Origin: Brassica napus
Taxonomy: Eukaryota > Streptophyta > Magnoliopsida > Brassicales > Brassicaceae
Assembly (NCBI RefSeq): GCF_020379485.1
Contig: NC_063439.1
Location: forward strand, 20,398,098 to 20,462,097
Direction: 5' to 3'
Length of the DNA: 64,000 nucleotides
Positions 1-11,065 of the stretch are shown one piece after another (positions within the stretch are counted from its first letter, which is position 1; each line of letters starts with the position of its first letter). The notes under the pieces were generated by a model. It ran no database searches, was not told where the DNA came from, and saw only the letters and a program-made list of their open reading frames with translations. The position numbers and the translations under genes were made by a program.

Positions 1-2369
1 AATACACTATCCAGTTCATAACATTGGAGCCAAACGCACTCCTGCTTCCTCTTCTTCTCCATTCCGACATGGTTTTCTTTGTCCACACTGGTACTTTAGA
101 GAACCCATATCTTGATACGGTTGGATACTTGGATCGTACCAAATTTCTCTAAACCGGAGCTATAAATATGTGAATATTCGGTTTATTTAACAAATTTAAA
201 ATGTATATTCCTATTTAACATACTTTTATTTAAGTTAGTTAGATAAAGAGAACTTAATTAAACTGAACGTTTATTTATATTTTTACTATTGACATCAAAA
301 ATTGGAACTATACATTTTTTTTTCTTAGCATGGTTAAGGTTTATTTACTTAGGTAATGTTGTAATTTTGATTGTATAGGGAGTGGGATTTTGAATTGGGT
401 CGACGAGGAGAAAGAGAGGACGCTGGAACTAAAACGAGGAGATGTTTTTAGGCTGCGTTACGGTACAGTTTTCTACCTACATTGCAACTTGGAGAGAGAT
501 GAAGTTCCAGAGAAGCTTAGAGTTTACGCAATCTTCGATGTCGGGAAGTGTTTATCTGATCAATGTCTAGGAGCGTACTCGAGTATTAGAGACTTGTTAT
601 GGGGATTTGATGAGAAAACTCTCCGGTCAGCTTTTGCGGTATGTGGCTTGTGTTTCTACTCGCGAAATGAGTTTCTACGTTTAGTATTGTTTACGTTGTG
701 TGTGGTTTCTTACAATGAAAGGTTCCTAAGGACGTTTTTGGAAGGCTAAGAGATGCTGTGAAGCCTCCGTTGATCACACATGCTATGCCAAAAAACAGAA
801 CACAAGGGTCGGAGGAGGAGACGTGGGGATCACGGCTAGCCAAACTCTTTGTCAGAGTTGAAGACGTGACTGATCATTTGGAGATGAAACCGGTTGTTAA
901 TAAGAAGAAGAAGAAGAAGAAGTCCAGTGCTTACAATGTTTTTGAATCTGATCCAGACTTTGAGAATGACAATGGCCAGAGCATAGTAGTTGACGAGAAG
1001 GATATGGATGCTTTAAAGGGTTCAAGTTTTGGAGTTTATATGGTTAATTTAACGAAGGTTAGGTCACTAAAACTAAGTAATAATACCACAATGCCTTGGT
1101 TCTTGATTTCTTGTTTAGATGTGACTCAACACTTTTGTATCTAATCTCTAGGGGTCAATGATGGGGCCTCACTGGAACCCTAATGCTTGTGAGATATCGA
1201 TTGTGTTACAAGGAGAAGGGATGATTCGGGTTGTTAACCACCCCTCGTATCAAAGCAAGAACGAGAGTGAGAGGTTCATGGTTGAGGATGGGGATGTTTT
1301 TGTTGTGCCGCAGTTTTATCCTATGGCTCAGTTGTCTTTCGTAAACAGTTCTTTCATGTTTATGGGATTTAGCACTTCGGCTAAGACGAACCACCCTCAG
1401 TTCCTAGTAGGGCAGAACTCGGTTCTGAAGATATTCAACCGGGACGTACTTGCCACGTCTTTCAACATGAGATATGCGACTGTTGAGAGGTTGTTGGGAG
1501 CTCAGAAAGACGGTTTGTTGTTGGAGTGTGTGTCTTGTGCCGAGGTGGAGCTTTCTAGGCTTATGAGAGAGATTGAAGAGAGGAGAAGACGTGAGGAGGA
1601 AGAAATTGAGCGGAGAAAGAGAGAAGAAGAGGAAGCTAAGAGACAAGAAGAGGAGAGGAGGAGACGTGAGGAAGAAGAAGCTGAGCGAAAGAAGAAAGCA
1701 GAAGAAGAGGCAAGAAAGAGAGAAAAAGAAAGGGAGAGAGAGGAAGAGGCTGCTAAGAGGCGTGAGGAAGAAGAAGCTGAAAGAAAAAGAAAAGAAGAAG
1801 AGGAGGCGAGAAAGAGAGAAGAAGAAAGAAAGAGGGAGGAGGAGGCTGCTAAGAAACGAGAAGAAGAGAGGAGGAAACGTGAGAAAGAAGAAGAAGAGGC
1901 AAGAAAGAGAGAAGAAGCAAGGGAGAGAGAGGAAGAGGAAGCCAAGAAACGGGAAGAAGAAAGGAGGAAGCGTGAGGAAGAAGAAGCTGAGCGTAAAAGA
2001 AGAGCAGAAGAGGAAGCAAGAAAGAGAGAAGAAGCAAGGGAGAGAGAGGAAGAGGAAGCCAAGAAACGGGAGGAAGAAAAGGAAGCGGCTAGGAGGAGAG
2101 AAGAAGAAAGGGAAAAGGAAGAAGAGATGGCTAAGAGACGAGAGGAAGAGAGGCAGAGGAAGGAGAGAGAAGATGTGGAGAGAAAGAAACGTGAAGAAGA
2201 AGAAGAAAGAAAGAGACGTGAAGAGGAAGCTATGAGAAGAGAAGAGGAGAGAAAGAGAGAAGAAGAAGCTGCTAAAAGAGCAGAGGAGGAACGAAGAAAG
2301 CGAGAAGAAGAAGCAGAACATAAGAAGAGGCCACCGCCTCAAGGCCCACAACCACCTATCCACCACTGA
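1..2369 (+). CDS. Vicilin-like cupin protein with long charged helix (5' end outside window)
   Basis: This is the 3' part of a two-cupin, vicilin-like gene that I recognise as the counterpart of Arabidopsis At2g18540. Exons read as 1-90, 379-638, 722-1057 and 1152-2369, all joined in frame at GT/AG sites. The first joined segment gives VFFVHTGSGILNW, a typical germin/vicilin cupin strand. Exon 4 opens the second cupin barrel (MGPHWNPNACEISIVLQGEG). From about 1570 the protein becomes roughly 250 residues of Glu, Arg and Lys with regular charge spacing, which predicts a single alpha helix or coiled coil, and it ends in a short Pro/His tail. The second cupin lacks an obvious His-x-His metal pair, as in seed-storage vicilins, so storage or structural binding is more likely than catalysis. 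The reading frame is intact. Seed function is inferred from the family only. Confidence 0.9.
1570..2325 (+). repeat. Polypurine coding tract with internal duplications
   Basis: About 750 bases are almost entirely A and G on the plus strand, encoding the Glu/Arg/Lys helix of the cupin gene. A segment of about 56 bases (from GCAAGAAAGAGAGAAGAAGC to CCAAGAAACGGGA) occurs at about 1900 and again at about 2016, so the tract has grown at least partly by tandem duplication. Such a purine/pyrimidine asymmetric run can in principle adopt triplex structures. Confidence 0.85.
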
Positions 2370-2586
2370 TGTGTGATACAAGTAAAGGCCGAAATTCTAG
2401 TTTTCATACCCTTACTGTTTTTTTTGGTATGCTTCAGATTTTTGTAAATCGAGGCTGAGAAATAATATAAAATAATGGTTTGTCTGATCCAATCTTGTAA
2501 TACTCAAATTATTATCGCAAACTATATTTCATTATATTATGATTACATACGGTTCCCAAAATAAGAAGCATCATTCTCGGATGTGT

Positions 2587-3060
2587 CTTTTTTTTTTTTT
2601 TTTTTTTTTTAAGAATGTTAAATTAATTTAAGCAAAAAAACTATTTTACATTTTGTGTTACATTGGAGCTGAAGTTTTTAATAAAATCTAATCAAAAGCT
2701 GAGCTTTGAATGGTTATCTAGTGGCAAACCATTTGGTTAAACCTCCTGAGTGAGCCTTGTCACGGATGGAGGAGAGTCTGTTACGAACAATCTTGTCCAC
2801 CATTTGAATTAGTTGGTCAGGGGTCCTTGGATTCTCCCCATGTTTACGCAGGTTTCGTTCTCTCCATATTGCATATAGAGTAGCTTGGAACACATATCTC
2901 AGTAGAAAAAGGTCAGTCGCGTCTCTGTTTTTGTCCTGCAATAGTTGTATTATTTGGTCCCAGTGGTGAGTATAGCTCACATGCATCAAGTTCTGAGCTA
3001 AATCTTTCCAAACTCGTCGTGAGAAACTGCAGGCAAAGAACATTACCTTCATTTATTCCT
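2587..3060 (-). mobile_element. 5'-truncated LINE, reverse-transcriptase 3' end
   Basis: Read on the minus strand, 3052-2714 encodes the C-terminal end typical of plant LINE polyproteins: a Cys/Ser-rich stretch followed by Trp-Lys-Asp-Leu, then AIWRERNLRKHGENPRTPDQL and a short tail ending at a stop. On the plus strand a run of T from 2588 to 2610 lies just beyond, which is the poly(A) tail expected at the 3' end of a LINE. Only about 0.45 kb remains, so it is dead and 5'-truncated. I could not identify a convincing target-site duplication. Confidence 0.75.
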
Positions 3061-3130
3061 CTAGTAATCAGCCAGAACAAGAACAAACAGAACAAAAAAC
3101 AAAAGATAACAGCCCTAGTCTTTTTTTTAA

Positions 3131-3359
3131 TGGTGTCTACTAGAGTTTGTTAAGATGATAACTTGTAGATTCAAGAGCATTTCTTATAGAAAACCAGCAA
3201 AATCTATCTATACCATCAGTAAGCCCCAAAGCTGCTCATTAAGCAAATATCCTATCTTCAGGGCAGTTGCTTGAATGCACAGAGAAAATAGTTTTGGTGA
3301 ACTTGTGGTGTCTAGAGTTTGTTAAGATGTTAACTTGTAGATTCAAGAGCATTTCTTAT
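3131..3359. repeat. Pair of ~55-bp direct repeats in an otherwise gene-free stretch
   Basis: A 57-base segment at 3131-3187 (starting TGGTGTCTACTAGAGTTTGT) recurs at 3306-3359 with a 3-base deletion and one or two substitutions. The 118 bases between them are unique. The rest of 3061-3690 shows no coding potential. Its 3' end probably contains degraded intron of the SF3B4 fragment that follows. Confidence 0.7.
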
Positions 3360-3690
3360 GAATCTTTCTCTTTATTAGTGGCACAACAACAACAAGTACT
3401 GTTCTTTTAAGGATCACAGCGTTAGCGGCCAGCGTCCAAAATTATAGGTTACTTTTTCTCATAGTATGTAGAGAGCAAGTCAACAACACCGGAAATTTAA
3501 AATTTAAAGGCAGTGACCGTAAAAATAATCGTAACAACCAATTCAGTTGAAGATGTTTTTTTAGGGATCAGATCAACACCGGCAACACCCATAAAAGTAG
3601 TCGCTGCGTTAATACTATATTTTCCATTTGTTATATTTTCGCGACTCCTTGCCGAACAGGGCTAACAACACATTACTTTTGTGAATGCAG

Positions 3691-4184
3691 AGTGGCTTTT
3701 GGCTCCCACAAATCCAAGCGCACAGAAAAGCAGATCCTATTCGTAAGCGGCCCGCCAACGCATCCTAATGTTCTCAAGAGTATACCGCGTCCGTTTGCCA
3801 ATGGCGGTATGCAACCAGTTCCGATCCCAGTCCCACGTCCAACACCGCCACTACCACCTCCACAAGTCTACCAAACTTAGCCACCATCTTGGCAACCTCA
3901 GCGGCATCAACAACAACAGGCTTAGCGGTTCCACCGCCCATGCAATTCCGTCCTGAATGCCGCCGCCACCACCTCCCAGTTTCTTCTTCACCCACAAAGC
4001 TTCGGTGGTCCAAGGCCACCACCACCTCAAGCCATGGGAATTCACCAACATGGATGGGCGCCGCAACACATGCAACAAGGTGGACCACCACCGCCACAAC
4101 AACCTATGCACCATCATCATCACATGTCTATGCCACCACCACCCACAGCAAGGCCGAGTGTTGGACCATTTGTAATCGCAAGGA
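3691..4184 (+). pseudogene. SF3B4 (spliceosomal SF3b subunit 4) 3' pseudogene fragment
   Basis: Only the last part of an SF3B4/SAP49-like gene (Arabidopsis At2g18510 type) remains. After an intron-like acceptor (GAATGCAG, ending 3690) the frame reads LLAPTNPSAQKSRS. After a frameshift it reads PFANGGMQPVPIPVPR and PPPQVYQT, then hits a TAG at 3878-3880 where the family has Gln. Further frameshifts are needed to follow VPPPMQFRP, FGGPRPPPPQAMG, the HMQQGG segment and the His-rich MHHHHHMSMPPPP tail. Both RNA-recognition domains are missing. The retained acceptor site argues for decay in place, not a processed retrocopy. Its place between the cupin gene and the OFP gene matches the recalled Arabidopsis order. 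Confidence 0.85.
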
Positions 4185-4895
4185 TTTTTCTCACTTTTTT
4201 TTGAACAGCTTTTTTTTTTCTCACTTCGCTTTTACATTAATCTAATAAACCTTTCCTTATCCAAAACAAAAGCTAGAAGAGAGAGAAAACAACATGAGAA
4301 AGAGAGCATGTCTGGTCTTTAGTGTTCATTTTTGTTGCAGTCTCTGATGCCGTGTGCTTTGATTTTTACCAAATTTATCTCAATTATTTACTTCTGTTTT
4401 CTCACCCTCGAGGTTGCTTTTTACACTAAAGTAAAAAGGACAGGAGTGATTGAATAGAGGTCGCTTGCTGTTCAAGTTATGGACCCATTCTCTCTACTCT
4501 TTTTCTTGCCCAAACTCCAGTAGTTTCTCTGTCTCTGACCATTGATTGATTCAGCTTCAGAGTGGCAAACCCTAGAAACAGTGAAGATAAAGAGAGAGAG
4601 AGAGAGAGAAAGACACACACTCACACGTCTGTATTGTGTCTGAGAAGGCCAATATTCAGTTTTAATTAAACTTTGGTCTCTTTTGATTTCAATCATTTGT
4701 CACTTCGTTTGCTGAGTCAAAATGGTCCACATCGACAGTCCACGAGTCGTCTACTTGTTGAACGTGTGAAAGAAAAAGTGAACATCTGTTCTTTTTCTCA
4801 AGTGTTGTTGTATGCTGAAAATGTGAAACCTACAGTTCACTGGTTGCTTGAACTCTTCTTTTATAAACAGAATCAAACATTTGTAGTTTTATTTT
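4185..4895. other. Intergenic stretch, low-complexity DNA
   Basis: I see no supported gene here. It holds a GA/CA microsatellite at about 4590-4625 and pyrimidine-rich sequence resembling a leader. Short open frames in both directions have no recognisable similarity. It ends with the 9-base sequence TTTTATTTT (4887-4895), which is the left target duplication of the next element. Confidence 0.5.
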
Positions 4896-6274
4896 GGGTT
4901 TTTAGTAATTAAACCCCTCAACTAAAGATAAATCGTAAAAAAAACCCTCAACTAAAAATTCTGTGAAATAAACCCTCAATTTTAATTCCGTTAACATATG
5001 TTACCCTCCGTCTAAAAAACCGTGACGGAGGGTGACATATGTTAACAGTTTATAAGTTGAAGGTTTATAATGTTAAAAATTTAGTTGAGGGTTTTTTTTA
5101 CGATTCAAAAATAGTTGAGGGGTTTTATCACTAAAAGTCATTAAAGGGTTTTTAAGTTATTTATTATCATTTATACATTGTTTTAGATTGATTTGTAAGC
5201 CTTTAAAACTAATTTATATTTTTAATACATTAATCTATTATAAAATTAATTTATACATTTTAAATTAATAATTTTCAACATGATTTACAACTTATTATAA
5301 CTTTGAAATATTAAATTATTTGATATTTGGCAATAGTGATATTAAAAAAAATTGTATGCTTATATCGTCATTGTCAAATATCAAATAATTGAAAGTTTCT
5401 AAGTTATATTAAGTCTTAAGTAGTGTCGAAGATAATTCATCCATGAAGTTAATTTTTATATTTGGAGTAGGACGTACTTTTTCTTATTTTCATGATTTTC
5501 GTCATCCGGCTCATACTTTCTTATTTTCCTATATTGTTCTTGATTTATTGTATTACTTTATGTTTCAAATATATTATTGATCAAGAAAATAAAAATATAA
5601 CGTAGTTATTCAGAAATCAATGAGAATAAAAATAATCATGCATTATTTTGGAAGGGGGAGGGGAAGTATGAGCCGGATGACAGAAATCATGAAAATAGAA
5701 AAAAATGCGTCATACTCTAAATAGAAAGATTGACTTCATGGATGAATTATCTCGACACTACTTAAGACTTAATGTAACTTAGAAACTATAAATTATTTCA
5801 TATTTGACAATGACGATATAAACACACAAATTTTTTTATATCACTATTGCCAAATATCAAATAATTTAATATTTCAAAGTTATAATAAGTTGTAAGTAGT
5901 GCTGAAAATTATTAATTTAAGATGTATAAATTAATTTTATTAATGTATTCAAATTTATAAATTAGTTTTAAAGGCTTATAAATTCTAAAACAATGTATAA
6001 ATGATAATAAATAATTTAATAATATTTAATGACTTTTAGTGATAAAACCCTTCAACTAAAGATGAATTGTAAAAAAAACCCTCAACTAAAAATCCAGTGA
6101 AATAAACCCTCAACTTATAAACCATTAACATATGTCACCCTCTGTCACGGTTTTTTAGACGGAGGGTAACATATGTTAACGGAATTAAAGTTAAAGGTTT
6201 ATTTCACAGAATTTGTAGTTGAGGGTTTTTTTTACGATTCATCTTTAGTTGAGGGGTTTAATTACTAAAAACCC
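4896..6274. mobile_element. Non-autonomous MULE-like foldback element, 9-bp TSD
   Basis: The element is bounded by GGGTTTTTAGTAATTAAACC on the left and its exact reverse complement on the right. It is flanked by perfect 9-base direct repeats TTTTATTTT at 4887-4895 and 6275-6283, the target duplication size of Mutator-like elements. The two halves are inverted copies along almost the whole 1379 bp, for example the block around 5390-5470 against 5720-5790. Each end is also a ~250-bp palindrome centred near 5025 and 6150 (around CCGTGACGGAGGGTGACATA). There is no transposase, so it must have been moved in trans. Confidence 0.85.
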
Positions 6275-6512
6275 TTTTATTTTATATATACTGTGGACGA
6301 ATATGGATATCTATGCAGCAAAGCATTTAGAATCTAAATCATACAAGACAGACTATTTAATTTGAAATAGGCACAAAGCATGAAGATTACAGTTTTAATC
6401 ATTGCACCACCACACAGTTTACCACTTACATTGACCATTTAATTATTGAAAAAACAGAAAGATAATCAAGTTAGAGATAAACAGAGAATTTTAAACATTT
6501 ATTGCTTGTTCT

Positions 6513-7424
6513 TTAACACTCATCATAATCGGAGAGTTGAACACTGGACCTCCTGCTGCCGTCATTACCACCGGAGAACAAAGCAACCCAAACCTCAGAA
6601 AACGCTCTAACAATCGCGCGGTGGTGGCGTTTCGCGTTTAGCGTTAAGAAGCAGCTGAGAAGCTGTTCAAGCTCAGCCATCTCAGACATGTTCTTCTCTA
6701 CTATCATCTCCATCATCGACCCCTTGAAATCTTCGTACGGATCCTCCGATCTCTTCACCACCGCCACTCCTTCCATAGCAACCGCTGACGCCGCCGTACA
6801 CGGGATTAATCTCTGCACGAACGACGACAATCTTGCCGGAGACAGTGGCGGAGAAGAAGACGACTCGCTTTTTCTCGTGGGAGGGTTTCTCCGTAGTCTA
6901 GTGACACGTGGCAACCCGGAAGAGGAACTTTCCGGCGAGAGGTTTGTAGAAGATGGCAAGAGACTCTCTCTCTCCGTCTCCTCGTCCGCGGAGGAAGTGC
7001 TCCCTCGCCGCCGTGCGTGTCTCTCTTTCTTCACTGAACGCCGACGACGGTCATCTCCGTCGTAGATTTTCGGACGAGGTTCACTCTCATCTTCTTGAGC
7101 AATCACGTGCCATTTCCCTTCGCTTTCCCACTGAAACGTCGGCGTCTGTGGCGGAGAAACCGACGTTGAGTTCCTCCGGGAAATATCCAGTGCCGTGGAA
7201 GAGCGTCGCCGACTTGAGCCGCAGCCGAAAGTGGTTAACACGTGTTGTCTAAAAGAAGAACGACGACGGTGTGGCACGGTTGTGACGGTGGTTGATGGAT
7301 CAGCTGATGGAGGAGGTCGACGGGGGAGTGAAGGGACAGGATTGAAAGGGAGGTCGGAGGAATCTTTTGAACGGCACGATTTGAAGGAGAGGATTCTTGA
7401 TATCTTTAATTTGAAACGTTTCAT
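6513..7424 (-). CDS. OFP7: OVATE family protein (OFP7-like transcriptional repressor)
   Basis: This intronless gene encodes 303 residues from the ATG at 7424. The N-terminus is basic (MKRFKLKISRILSFKSC) and is followed by a long Ser/Arg/Pro-rich region. The C-terminal OVATE (DUF623) domain spans about residues 228-283, with DPYEDFKGSMMEMI, the acidic-hydrophobic LEQLLSCFLTLN and the HHRAIVRAFSEVW segment that marks the family. OFPs act in the nucleus as repressors, often with TALE homeodomain proteins, and affect organ shape and secondary walls. The number is assigned from similarity to, and the expected position of, Arabidopsis At2g18500. No lesion is visible. GC content is well above the flanking DNA, as expected for a coding exon. 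Confidence 0.92.
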   Translation of the reverse strand: MKRFKLKISRILSFKSCRSKDSSDLPFNPVPSLPRRPPPSADPSTTVTTVPHRRRSSFRQHVLTTFGCGSSRRRSSTALDISRRNSTSVSPPQTPTFQWESEGKWHVIAQEDESEPRPKIYDGDDRRRRSVKKERHARRRGSTSSADEETERESLLPSSTNLSPESSSSGLPRVTRLRRNPPTRKSESSSSPPLSPARLSSFVQRLIPCTAASAVAMEGVAVVKRSEDPYEDFKGSMMEMIVEKNMSEMAELEQLLSCFLTLNAKRHHRAIVRAFSEVWVALFSGGNDGSRRSSVQLSDYDEC

Positions 7425-10400
7425 TTTTTTTTCTCGATCTCTCTTCCGCTTTCTTGTCTAGTCTGTATTGTGGAGAAGTAAAGAAGTATGGAGAATTAAA
7501 TGAGAACTTTTGTGTTGTGTTTCTTAGACCATCATTATCTTTTAACCGAGGCTAAGTTAAGAGACGGTTATTAGCTTTTTTAGATTTTGACTAAGAAAAA
7601 TTAGTAATTATCTCTTAAATAAGAGATATAAGAACCGTTTCTTAGTTGAAAATTGTAAAAAAAAAAAATATCAAATCATAAGTTAAAAACTCCGACTAAA
7701 AAACCGGAATTAATCATGCTTTTATACAAAAGTCTCCTTTATAAATGTACGCAAACACATTATGTCTACAGTCTACCGAATGTCTATGTACATAACTATT
7801 TTATATGCATTTGCATAAGTCAAACAGCACACTAGAATTTCTTACTTATCTTAGTTTTGTTGAATATGTGGATTATTGACATCTGCAAAAGGTTCTTTAT
7901 CGGAATCATTTTTATCTTATGCTAGTACAAATTATATTATAAATTATAAGAAATTGTACAGAGCAACCAATAATTTTACTTGGTTTATGAGCATTCACAT
8001 AAAATGCATTATTTTGAATCGTTTTCACTTACAATATCTTGAACCTCATTACTATGCATAGTTGTAACTTGTAATAAAAAAAATTCTCCATAACTTGAGA
8101 CCCAAACATTAAAAGACTATTATTTATGCTAATAAATTAAAAAAGGTTTTGCACAAATATAGATTGATTCAAAGATAATTTAGTCTAACCAGTGCATATA
8201 TAGTTAAGTCCTTGAATTCATCGTAATTTTAATTGACTTTGCACTTTACTCGTGTGTTTTTTTCATCAAAAATTGTTCTATAATTTAAAAAATAATCTGA
8301 AAAGTAAACCGAAATAGAATAACCAACATATTTTTTTTTTATAAAATGGTTTTACAGTTGTGACTAATGGATGAATAATATCATTTCGAGTCCAAGGTAC
8401 GTAAGAAATCTAAAAAAAATTGAAATCTCCATTGCAGCTACTATTTTCTTCAGCTCTCTGAAAATCTTGGTCATGCGTAAAATTCTTTAATTATAGATAA
8501 CAAATCCTTATAGCCTATTCCAAAGTTTAGCAGGTTGAATAAAATAGCATACTTTTCATTGCTCAACCAAGTGATTCTATTTCCTAATGTAGAGAGGACA
8601 CTCGTCTTGTTTATTTTATTTTTTGTATCAATAAGTTGAATTTGTGCAGGCGTGTGTAGACCATATGATCAACCATATCATAAGTTAAATGGATGATTAT
8701 TAGTCAAATACAGTAGTACCACATTTCATTTGAAAAGTTACCGCGCGCGAATATAATTTATTCTAACAGTAAAATTATACATAATATAATTGTTTTTAAT
8801 AAGGATAAAGTTATGTCTAGTTAGACAAAAGCTTGTTCTTCGTTGAATAAGCTTCCCCTCGAAACGAACACAAGAGGATCCAAGAAGACAATATCATCTA
8901 CCCATGCCCCAAAAGTCATCTTTCTCCAATTCTTTTCCATATTTATTTATTTCAACTTTAAACATTTTTCTTCTTTGTTTAGAAATGGAACATAACAAAG
9001 TGATTACTTTCTTACAAAGTCTTTAACTATAGGTTTTACAAAGTAGATGCTCCTTAATAAATAAAGAGACAATGTCTTCTTCTTCTTTTCTTTTTTTTGT
9101 CATAAAGAGACAATGTCATTTCAATCGATTCCACTACAGATGATAACTCAGAGTTTTAACCATAAATCACTAAAGAAGTCCATAACAATCAGATGCACGC
9201 TTCGCTTCTCAATTTCAAATCAAACTATATGACACGAAAATTATTATTTTGAAAGCAAATTAAATAAAAATAGTATATCAAACGTTATAAACATAGAACA
9301 CAAACGATAGGCATACAAAAATTCACAGGAAATCAGATCATAAATATAAATAATTTATTAGGGAATCAATTAAGTTTTGCTCTATAACTCAGAGTATCTC
9401 CAAAAAGAAACTCTATTTTGAAGTTTTCAAAACTCTATATTTAAAGTTTCAATGTGTTCCAATCACTATGTCTGACGATTTAGAAAATTAATTTTCACTC
9501 AACCTAAGATATTATACGCATTAAATTTGAATTTCGATAGGTTTACAAAAAATAATGACATCAATTCTCGTTGGCTAAAGACACTTTGTTCCACAAAGAT
9601 TATTTCCAAGCAATCAAATTAGACAATTCCAAAATATTTTAAAAAACTTTCAAAACACACAATAAAATTATGGCCTTCTCCATGAGATTCATATTTTCAT
9701 TACTTATATCTTCCTTCTTCGTAGACAAAGCTTATAAAGTGATAAGAACCTAGATATATCAACAAACAATTTTCTCCTTTTTTGTTAAAATGGAATATTA
9801 ATGTGAAGATGATATTTCCCATAGTAAACATTCTGTTAAATAATCCATTATTTTATATAATTATTACATATTCAATACTTTGTAAAATAATAACCAAAAT
9901 GCGATTATTTTACCTTAAAATAAACTAACAACTAAGTGTATGAAACAAAAAAAAAGTGTATGAAACAAAGAAAAGAGAGAAGAGAATAATATTATATTAT
10001 TCCATAAATAGTGAACAATGTATAGAAAATAATGTTTAGAATAAGTAAATTTTGTAAAATAAAAAAATTAACAATATTCTTACATATAGTTCTTATAACA
10101 GATATTTATATAAAAATTCATTGGGATATCTATTGTTCTAAAATAAATTATAAATAAGTTGTATGTTTTTTATTAAAATTTTATCATGGAAATATTTTTA
10201 ATAGTTAAGAACTCATATTTATAAGTACAACGCTTAATTAGGATTATGAGATAACACAATTCAGTGTAATGAAGTATAATTTCTTAAGAAATAGCAATTG
10301 GAAACTCATAAGAAATCCATCAATCTTGATCTGTAGAACATGTACATCACCATTTTCAGCAATTCAAGACCTTTATGATATTCAAGACCTTTATGATGAT

Positions 10401-11065
10401 TCATTTTGATAATTTAATTTTCATCTCTAGATTTCAGATGTATACGGAAAATATATCGAAAGAATAAAATACATTTTCACTATTGATAGCTTTGGGTTAT
10501 CTGTCATTTGCATGTTTTTTTGCTTCATACCAATTTTTTTTTCTTGGTACACCCAGTCCAGTCCGACTAGAATCTATTTGAAAAAGGCTGATAATGACAA
10601 CTTTGTGGCTTGAACTCAGTGTTGGAATTAAGGTTTCGAATAGTAACATGCAGAATAACTATGGTGTGGTGCTAATAATACACATATATATATATATATA
10701 TAATTTTGTTATTACTAAATGCAGTGAGGTGCAGTCTTAGGTGTTCTCATTAGGAGCTTAAAAGCACTGCTTATACCACTAAAATACAAAATTTCCTAAA
10801 TACGTCCGCAAAATATAGTTTTTATCGAGGGCTGCAAAATTTTTTTTTTATTGAGGAATTAAGAACACTGCTTATACCACTAGACTACAAGTCCATGTTT
10901 CAGCTTTGCTACATTTTTTTTGGCACTCAACGTCAAAACGCTGTTAACTTCTTAAAGATATCTAAAATATTAATTATGTTCTATTGGCTTTCAACTTGAC
11001 TACGTTTTCATACATATCTCTCAATTATAAAGAAAGATCAGTAACTTGTTCAAATATAGTTTAAA
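7425..11065. other. AT-rich intergenic DNA with unclassified repeats
   Basis: No gene is supported. 7525-7660 resembles a dispersed Brassica-type repeat (AGACCATCATTATCTTTTAA; the related AGACCATCTTTATCCCAGTC occurs near 32886). There is a TA microsatellite at about 10682-10702 and a short direct duplication (TTCAAGACCTTTATGAT) at about 10363-10396. The remainder is poly(A)/poly(T)-rich and without open frames worth reporting. Confidence 0.5.

Noticed and set aside
1573..2235. 220-codon Lys/Arg/Gly-rich plus-strand frame
   Set aside because: It is an alternative frame of the same purine tract. The real frame is fixed by the intact upstream cupin domain.
1404..2381. 325-codon open frame on the minus strand, rich in Leu, Phe and Ser
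   Set aside because: It is the antisense shadow of the polypurine cupin coding tract; low-complexity composition keeps stops out of several frames.
6688..7461. Plus-strand open frames of 88-125 codons over OFP7
   Set aside because: They are antisense shadows of the intact OFP coding region, which has the OVATE domain in the minus frame.
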